From positions 1-11,029 of the forward strand of contig ONOV01000043.1 in the NCBI GenBank assembly GCA_900319505.1: a stretch of DNA of 11,029 nt. Direction: 5' to 3'. The position numbers and the translations under genes are program-made. Position 1 is the stretch's first letter. Each line of letters begins with the position of its first letter. Positions 7,017 to 11,029 of the stretch are shown in pieces. The notes beneath the pieces were generated by a model. The model worked only from the letters and a program-made list of their open reading frames with translations, did not search any database and had not been told where the DNA came from. The DNA is from an uncultured Erysipelotrichaceae bacterium. GTDB lineage: Bacteria; Bacillota_I; Bacilli_A; Erysipelotrichales; Erysipelotrichaceae.

Positions 7017-8078
7017 ATGAAAAAAGGATTCAGTGCTTTTCTGAAGCGCAAGAACATCGTCATTTCCGTCAAACGATATCTGATTGATGCACTCGGGGCA
7101 ATGGCCCAGGGATTATTTGCCTCACTGCTGATCGGTACGATTCTCAATACACTGGGAACATTGAGCAGAATCAGCTGGCTGGCTGAAGTCGGCAAGTATG
7201 CGTCCGCGATGAGCGGTCCGGCCATGGCAGCGGCCATCGGCTATGCCCTGCAGGCACCGCCGCTTGTTCTGTTTTCACTTGTAACTGTAGGTTATGCGGC
7301 CAATACATTGGGCGGTGCAGGAGGACCGCTGGCGGTACTGTTTATTGCCATTATTGCTGCTGAGTTCGGAAAGGCTGTCTCTAAAGAAACAAAAGTGGAT
7401 ATTCTGGCGACACCGCTTGTTACAATTCTGATTGGTGTATGGCTGTCGGCAGTACTTGCACCATGGCTTGGCAGACTTGCCAGTTCACTTGGAAACATCA
7501 TCATGTGGGCAACGGAACTGCAGCCGTTCCTGATGGGCATTGTTGTATCTGTTGTGGTCGGTATTGCTCTGACTCTGCCGATTTCTTCCGCAGCGATCTG
7601 TGCGGCATTAGGCTTAGTCGGCTTAGCCGGAGGAGCGGCAGTAGCGGGATGCTGTGCGCAGATGGTCGGCTTTGCCGTCATGTCTTTCAAGGAAAATCGA
7701 TGGGGCGGTCTTGTCTCCCAGGGCATCGGTACATCCATGCTGCAGATGGGCAACATTGTCAGAAATCCGAAGATATGGATCGCTCCGATTCTGACCAGTG
7801 CAATTACCGGACCGTTAGCGACCTGTGTGTTCCATCTGCGCATGGATGGAGCAGCTGTTTCCAGCGGTATGGGCACCTGCGGTCTGGTTGGACAGATTGG
7901 CGTCTTTACCGGGTGGGTCAATGACATTGCTGCCGGGACAAAGACAGCGATTACAGGGTTCGACTGGTTCGGACTGATTATGATCAGCTTCATCCTGCCG
8001 GCTGTTCTGACCCTGATCTTCGGACATATCTTCCGTAAGATCGGCTGGATCAAAGAAGGCGATCTGAAGCTGAACTGA
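7017..8078 (+). CDS. Stand-alone PTS EIIC-like membrane protein (PTS_EIIC_2 family)
   Basis: Polytopic membrane protein of 353 residues with about eight to ten hydrophobic segments. It is rich in Gly/Ala and resembles the EIIC channel domain of phosphotransferase systems, in particular the family called PTS_EIIC_2. Clear markers are the stretch at about 116-130, EFGKAVSKETKVDILATP, and the following PISSAAICAALGL segment. No EIIA, EIIB or sugar-metabolism gene is next to it, so it may borrow shared PTS proteins, or may be a transporter or sensor that does not phosphorylate its substrate. The substrate is unknown. It is monocistronic: a terminator precedes it and another follows 8 nt after the stop. 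The paired dyads at 6927-6961 suggest repression by a dimeric regulator. The start is ATG 7017, 10 nt after AAGGGG. Confidence 0.8.
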   Translation: MKKGFSAFLKRKNIVISVKRYLIDALGAMAQGLFASLLIGTILNTLGTLSRISWLAEVGKYASAMSGPAMAAAIGYALQAPPLVLFSLVTVGYAANTLGGAGGPLAVLFIAIIAAEFGKAVSKETKVDILATPLVTILIGVWLSAVLAPWLGRLASSLGNIIMWATELQPFLMGIVVSVVVGIALTLPISSAAICAALGLVGLAGGAAVAGCCAQMVGFAVMSFKENRWGGLVSQGIGTSMLQMGNIVRNPKIWIAPILTSAITGPLATCVFHLRMDGAAVSSGMGTCGLVGQIGVFTGWVNDIAAGTKTAITGFDWFGLIMISFILPAVLTLIFGHIFRKIGWIKEGDLKLN

Positions 8079-8085
8079 AGCTTTG

Positions 8086-8108
8086 AAACAGGCAGTGAGC
8101 CTGTTTTT
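8086..8108 (+). terminator. Intrinsic terminator of the EIIC-like gene
   Basis: An 8-bp stem AAACAGGC / GCCTGTTT (8086-8093 and 8099-8106) with a 5-nt loop ends in five T (8104-8108). It starts 8 nt after the gene's stop codon. Confidence 0.88.
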
Positions 8109-8198
8109 CATTCTGCAGAGTCAGCGTGAAAGAAAGAGTAAAAATATACAGGTGATTAAACATGTATGAAAATTGAGTAATGTTGGGAATACATTGTG

Positions 8199-8227
8199 TT
8201 GTTTCAGAAGATAGTTCCTGTTATAGT
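8199..8227 (+). promoter_or_regulatory. Promoter of the GGDEF-EAL gene
   Basis: TTGTTT (8199-8204) and TATAGT (8222-8227) are separated by exactly 17 bp, a good vegetative-type promoter. Transcription would start near 8234, giving a leader of about 50 nt. The leader (8234-8284) is too short for a known cyclic-di-GMP riboswitch and holds only small, mutually exclusive hairpins (8241-8261). The remaining sequence at 8109-8198 shows nothing that can be supported. Confidence 0.6.
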
Positions 8228-8284
8228 TATGCAGATAAGTTCTGTTTTACAGAGTTTCTGTAATGTTCAGAATCAGAGTGGGGA

Positions 8285-10594
8285 ATGATGGCTTTTAACA
8301 GACTGAAAAAATGGCTTCTGGCAGATGATATCAGTTCAGCTGACCAGGAAATCAATCGGCAAAACTATTACAGTATGAAAAGACTGGCGCTGATCAGCGT
8401 GCCGATCTCGCTATTAAGTGCGTTAGGTCAGTATATGGTGGAAGCCCGGACAGCCTTCATTTTCAATCTTCTGCTGGAGGCGTATTTTCTGGCTGCGGCT
8501 GTTGCGATGTATCGCTATAAAGGAGTAGCCAGGCATGCTGTGCTGTATATCTATCTTTTTTCCATACCGGTGCTTCTGTTTGCTCTGCTGTCAGGAACTA
8601 TTCTGGACCGTACACATACGGCGCTTTATTTCTTTGTCTATCTTTCCTGCATGACGCTGGTCATACTGGATCGGCCATGGCGGGTACTGACCTTTCTGAC
8701 TGCCTGGAGCGCTGCCTTCGGTATCATGGATTATGCATGCAAGCCGCCGGCGGTTGCTGTTTTTGATGAAGTGCATCTTCTGACTGCCTGGCTCTGTACC
8801 TTCATGGCAGTAACGGTTGTTCTGACTTCCCGTCTCAATGCAGTACGCAGCTATCAGAAACTGCTGAGCGTGGATAAGCTGGATGAGATGACCGGCTTAT
8901 ACAACCGTAAATATTTTATCAACCAGGCAAGAAATACCATTGAAAGCAACCGTCTGCAGGATAAGACATGCATTGTCTATTATGACATTAACGGAATGCG
9001 CGGCTTCAACCAGGAATTCGGTTTTGAGGCCGGGGATGAACTGCTGAAGCAGTTTGCCCGTATTCTGAGCGAGGAGTGCGGTCAGAAAAGACTGTATGGC
9101 CGATTCGGAGAGGATCACTTTGTCGTGCTGCTTGATTATGATGAGAAGGATGATTTCTCAGACAGTGTCTATGATGCATTGAATCGATACCTCAGGCAGA
9201 ATTACGGCAGAAGTATGAGCGATGCGCATGAGGACAGTGAAGAGTCCATCCAGCTGGGACTGCGGGCCGGCATCTGCCGGATCAGCCGTAAGATCAGTGT
9301 ACAGACAGCGTGTGACAGAGCCCGTATTGCCTGCCACAGCATTCGTCCTGTCGATGGAAAATGGCGGGAGTATGACAGACAGCTGGAAGAGGATAATGCC
9401 AATGAGGAGTATGTTCTTTCCCATCTGGATCAGGCCTTGCGCAATCACTGGATCAAAGTCTACTATCAGCCGGTCATCCGGGCGATGACGGATCAGCTGT
9501 GCTCAGAAGAAGCATTGGCAAGATGGGATGATCCGACCTATGGATTACTGGCACCCAATAAGTTCATTCCGGTACTGGAAAAGCATCGGCTGCTGTATGC
9601 GGTGGATCTGTATATGTGTGATCTTGTCCTGCAGGACTTCAGACGCAAGGAAGAGGCAGGCTGGAAGCTGCTGCCGGTATCCATCAATCTTTCCCGCAAT
9701 GACTTTGACGGCAGAGACATGGTAAAGCTGATCAGCGATAAGATAGACAGGTATGGTTATGACCATCATCTTCTGATTATTGAAATCACGGAAAGCGCCT
9801 ATTCAGCTGATCCTGCAAAGCTGCAGAAGGAAATAGAACGCTTTCATGAAGCAGGGTTCCAGGTATGGATGGATGATTTCGGCTCCGGCTATTCCAGTCT
9901 GAATATGCTGCAGGATTCTCATTTTGATCTGATCAAGCTGGATATGCGTTTCATGCACAACTTCGGCCGCAAGAATGAGATGATTACAGGCTCAGTGATA
10001 TCCATGGCAAACCGGCTTGGCATTGATACTCTGGCAGAAGGGGTAGAAACAGCAGAACAGAGAAGATTTCTGCGCAATGTGGGATGCGGGCGTATCCAGG
10101 GCTATTATTACTGCAAGCCTGAACCGCTGGAGGATGAATTCAACAGCGGTCTTTCCATTGAGAATGCGGATCATTCATCCTATCTTGAAAAGGTCAGCCG
10201 GGTGGATCTTTCCAGTCCCTTTGCCTTTGAACAGGATCCTCTGGTATCGGATATGATGGATGCCTTGCCATGCAGTATTGCCGAATGGCATCCGGAAAGT
10301 GAAGATCTGGTTCTGATGCGGGCCAATGAAAGCTATCAGAAGGCTGCAGATGAATTTCTGCATATCCCGGTGGACTATGATGCCATCGGTACAGCCAGGG
10401 GTGCTTCCTATCATCCGGATGAGAAGATGGCGGATGCTGTGAAGCAGTGCATTGAAACAGGACACTGGAGTTCCGTAAGGATGGAGGACGGCAAAGAGGT
10501 TCTGAACATCTATACGCATGAAGTCGGAAAGCATATGGAATCTGATGCCGCGGCCGTGATGATTGTTCTGCTGTTTACGCGCTCAGACAGATAG
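8285..10594 (+). CDS. Membrane GGDEF-EAL protein with C-terminal PAS-like tail; probable c-di-GMP phosphodiesterase
   Basis: Signalling protein of 769 residues that probably degrades cyclic-di-GMP at the inner membrane. About six membrane helices span 33-182. The GGDEF domain (about 195-340) begins with DEMTGLYNRKYF. It is degenerate: the signature is GEDHF (275-279), the second metal-region Asp is N236, and the RxxD inhibitory site is missing, although D234, N242 and D251 remain. The EAL domain (about 385-620) keeps every key residue: E409 (EAL 409-411), N468, E500, D530, D531, K551, E585 and Q605. Residues about 655-765 (ALPCSIAEWHP, then LMRANESYQKA) look like a PAS domain, an uncommon position after EAL. 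The start is ATG 8285 or ATG 8288; the GTGGGGA before them is closer than usual, so initiation may be weak. No clear terminator follows. Confidence 0.9.
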   Translation: MMAFNRLKKWLLADDISSADQEINRQNYYSMKRLALISVPISLLSALGQYMVEARTAFIFNLLLEAYFLAAAVAMYRYKGVARHAVLYIYLFSIPVLLFALLSGTILDRTHTALYFFVYLSCMTLVILDRPWRVLTFLTAWSAAFGIMDYACKPPAVAVFDEVHLLTAWLCTFMAVTVVLTSRLNAVRSYQKLLSVDKLDEMTGLYNRKYFINQARNTIESNRLQDKTCIVYYDINGMRGFNQEFGFEAGDELLKQFARILSEECGQKRLYGRFGEDHFVVLLDYDEKDDFSDSVYDALNRYLRQNYGRSMSDAHEDSEESIQLGLRAGICRISRKISVQTACDRARIACHSIRPVDGKWREYDRQLEEDNANEEYVLSHLDQALRNHWIKVYYQPVIRAMTDQLCSEEALARWDDPTYGLLAPNKFIPVLEKHRLLYAVDLYMCDLVLQDFRRKEEAGWKLLPVSINLSRNDFDGRDMVKLISDKIDRYGYDHHLLIIEITESAYSADPAKLQKEIERFHEAGFQVWMDDFGSGYSSLNMLQDSHFDLIKLDMRFMHNFGRKNEMITGSVISMANRLGIDTLAEGVETAEQRRFLRNVGCGRIQGYYYCKPEPLEDEFNSGLSIENADHSSYLEKVSRVDLSSPFAFEQDPLVSDMMDALPCSIAEWHPESEDLVLMRANESYQKAADEFLHIPVDYDAIGTARGASYHPDEKMADAVKQCIETGHWSSVRMEDGKEVLNIYTHEVGKHMESDAAAVMIVLLFTRSDR

Positions 10595-10603
10595 AGTTCA
10601 TCC

Positions 10604-10618
10604 AATACATAATGTATT
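10604..10618. repeat. Short perfect palindrome after the GGDEF-EAL gene
   Basis: AATACAT / ATGTATT with a one-base centre (10611) forms a 7-bp-arm dyad, ten bases after the stop codon. It has no GC core and no T-run, so it is not a standard terminator. It lies just outside the proposed end of the decayed insertion sequence. Confidence 0.5.
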
Positions 10619-10679
10619 TGATTTATTGGCGGCTAACCCCGTCCATAGCAGCACAAGCTGTTTAGGCAGGGCAGCCGCC
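10618..10679 (-). mobile_element. Possible right-end hairpin of a decayed IS200/IS605 element
   Basis: GGCGGCT (10628-10634) pairs with AGCCGCC (10673-10679). CCC/GGG pairing inside follows, and an inner stem AGCAGC / GCTGTT (one G-T pair) caps it. IS200/IS605 elements end in subterminal imperfect hairpins on the transposase 3' side, which is where this lies. On the minus strand TCAA (10621-10618) follows six bases after the stem; IS608 is cut at TCAA at its right end. The boundary is an inference, and no left end is visible. Confidence 0.45.
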
Positions 10680-10997
10680 TTCCTTCTGCCCGCAGAGCGG
10701 CGATAGCCTTCGTTACCGCGTTTCCCTTGTTCCTGGATATAGATTCTGACCGCCTCTTCTGTGGTTTCAGATACGGTGCTCAGGAAGCAGCTGTCAGACC
10801 AGAAAAGGCCTTTCCAGTAATACTTTTCCAATGCAGAAGAAAACTCTTTCCTCAGCAGTCGGGAAGTAACCGTTTTATAGTTGTTCACCAGTTTGGAAAG
10901 CTGCGTCTGGGAAGATGCTTCAATAATGTGACTGCTGTGATGTTTGTATTCATCCTGACGGAATGATGAGAACCTTTTGTGTTAAAGTAATAGCCGT

Positions 10998-11029
10998 ATG
11001 AAGATCTGGGTAACAAGACATGGTCAGAC
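10998..11029 (+). CDS. Histidine phosphatase / phosphoglycerate mutase family, 5' fragment
   Basis: Only the first ten codons are in the window: MKIWVTRHGQ, with the next codon (AC-) most likely Thr. This is the classic N-terminus of the histidine phosphatase superfamily, a beta strand followed by the RHG catalytic motif whose His takes the phosphate. The family ranges from glycolytic mutases to broad phosphatases, and the substrate cannot be told from this fragment. No strong ribosome site or promoter is visible ahead of it. The region upstream is the disrupted 5' part of the transposase remnant, so the insertion may have replaced its native control region. Confidence 0.72.
   Translation, partial: MKIWVTRHGQ

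Larger units (their letters stand above)
10598..10930 (-). pseudogene. tnpA: IS200/IS605 TnpA transposase remnant (C-terminal half)
   Basis: Reading leftward, residues matching the C-terminal half of single-tyrosine (Y1) HUH transposases are clear: SKLVNNYKTVTSRLLRKEF, then YYWKGLFWSDSCFLSTV, then EEAVRIYIQEQG. The Tyr at 10739-10741 fits the catalytic tyrosine. The N-terminal half is missing or scrambled. Where a DHxHxL motif is expected just before EASSQT, the frame reads SHIIEAS with only one His, and further upstream (to 10981) no transposase N-terminus can be read. The last 35 or so codons run through the hairpin and beyond the likely element end, so the native stop also seems lost. It is therefore inactive on its own. 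It has no partner TnpB/IscB. It lies between two plus-strand host genes, in opposite orientation. Confidence 0.8.

Noticed and set aside
7292..8053. Long minus-strand open frame opposite the EIIC-like gene
   Set aside because: A low-complexity Pro/Ala/Thr-rich translation typical of the antisense of a Gly/Ala-rich membrane gene; no start signals.
8234..8284. Cyclic-di-GMP riboswitch or attenuator before the GGDEF-EAL gene
   Set aside because: The leader is about 50 nt and lacks GEMM-type conserved segments; the alternative hairpins TCTGT/ACAGA (8241-8253) and ACAGA/TCTGT (8249-8261) have only 5 bp.
10628..10679. Hairpin as the terminator of the GGDEF-EAL gene
   Set aside because: There is no T-run after the 3' arm, the loop is large and structured, and its position fits an insertion-sequence end better.

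Overview
The window reads as chromosomal DNA from a low-to-mid GC Bacillota, most plausibly a gut- or mouth-type Erysipelotrichia relative. The pointers are strong AGGAGG-type ribosome sites, simple intrinsic terminators, UGA used as a stop, and an oligopeptide transporter of the Ami/Opp layout seen in streptococci and relatives. The taxon is an inference from protein character, not from a marker gene.

Positions 79-4657 hold a tightly packed four-gene operon for an oligopeptide ABC importer: oppB, oppC (permeases), oppD and oppF (ATPases). It is closed by an intrinsic terminator at 4664-4690. The solute-binding lipoprotein oppA (4817-6862) follows as a separate unit with its own -10 box, its own terminator and a markedly different codon choice, as expected if the binding protein is made in excess over the membrane complex. 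OppA captures peptides outside the cell, OppB and OppC form the channel, and OppD and OppF drive it with ATP. OppB carries a very large extracytoplasmic insert (about 245 residues), as in pneumococcal AmiC. OppD lacks the C-terminal cysteines that bind an Fe-S cluster in many DppD/OppD proteins.

Positions 7017-8078 encode a stand-alone PTS EIIC-like membrane protein without EIIA or EIIB partners. Two almost identical 13-bp dyads, 21 bp apart, lie over and just upstream of its promoter and look like a two-site operator. Positions 8285-10594 encode a membrane-anchored cyclic-di-GMP protein: six predicted membrane segments, a degenerate GGDEF domain (GEDHF), an EAL domain with all key residues, and a C-terminal PAS-like tail. 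It is most likely a phosphodiesterase.

The right edge (about 10598-10930, minus strand) holds the C-terminal half of a decayed IS200/IS605 TnpA transposase with a hairpin that may be its right end. The first ten codons of a histidine-phosphatase (phosphoglycerate mutase family) gene start at 10998 and run off the window.

The window holds no clear new defence or mobile system. The best leads are regulatory: four 11-bp-phased repeats ahead of oppA, and the paired dyads ahead of the EIIC-like gene.
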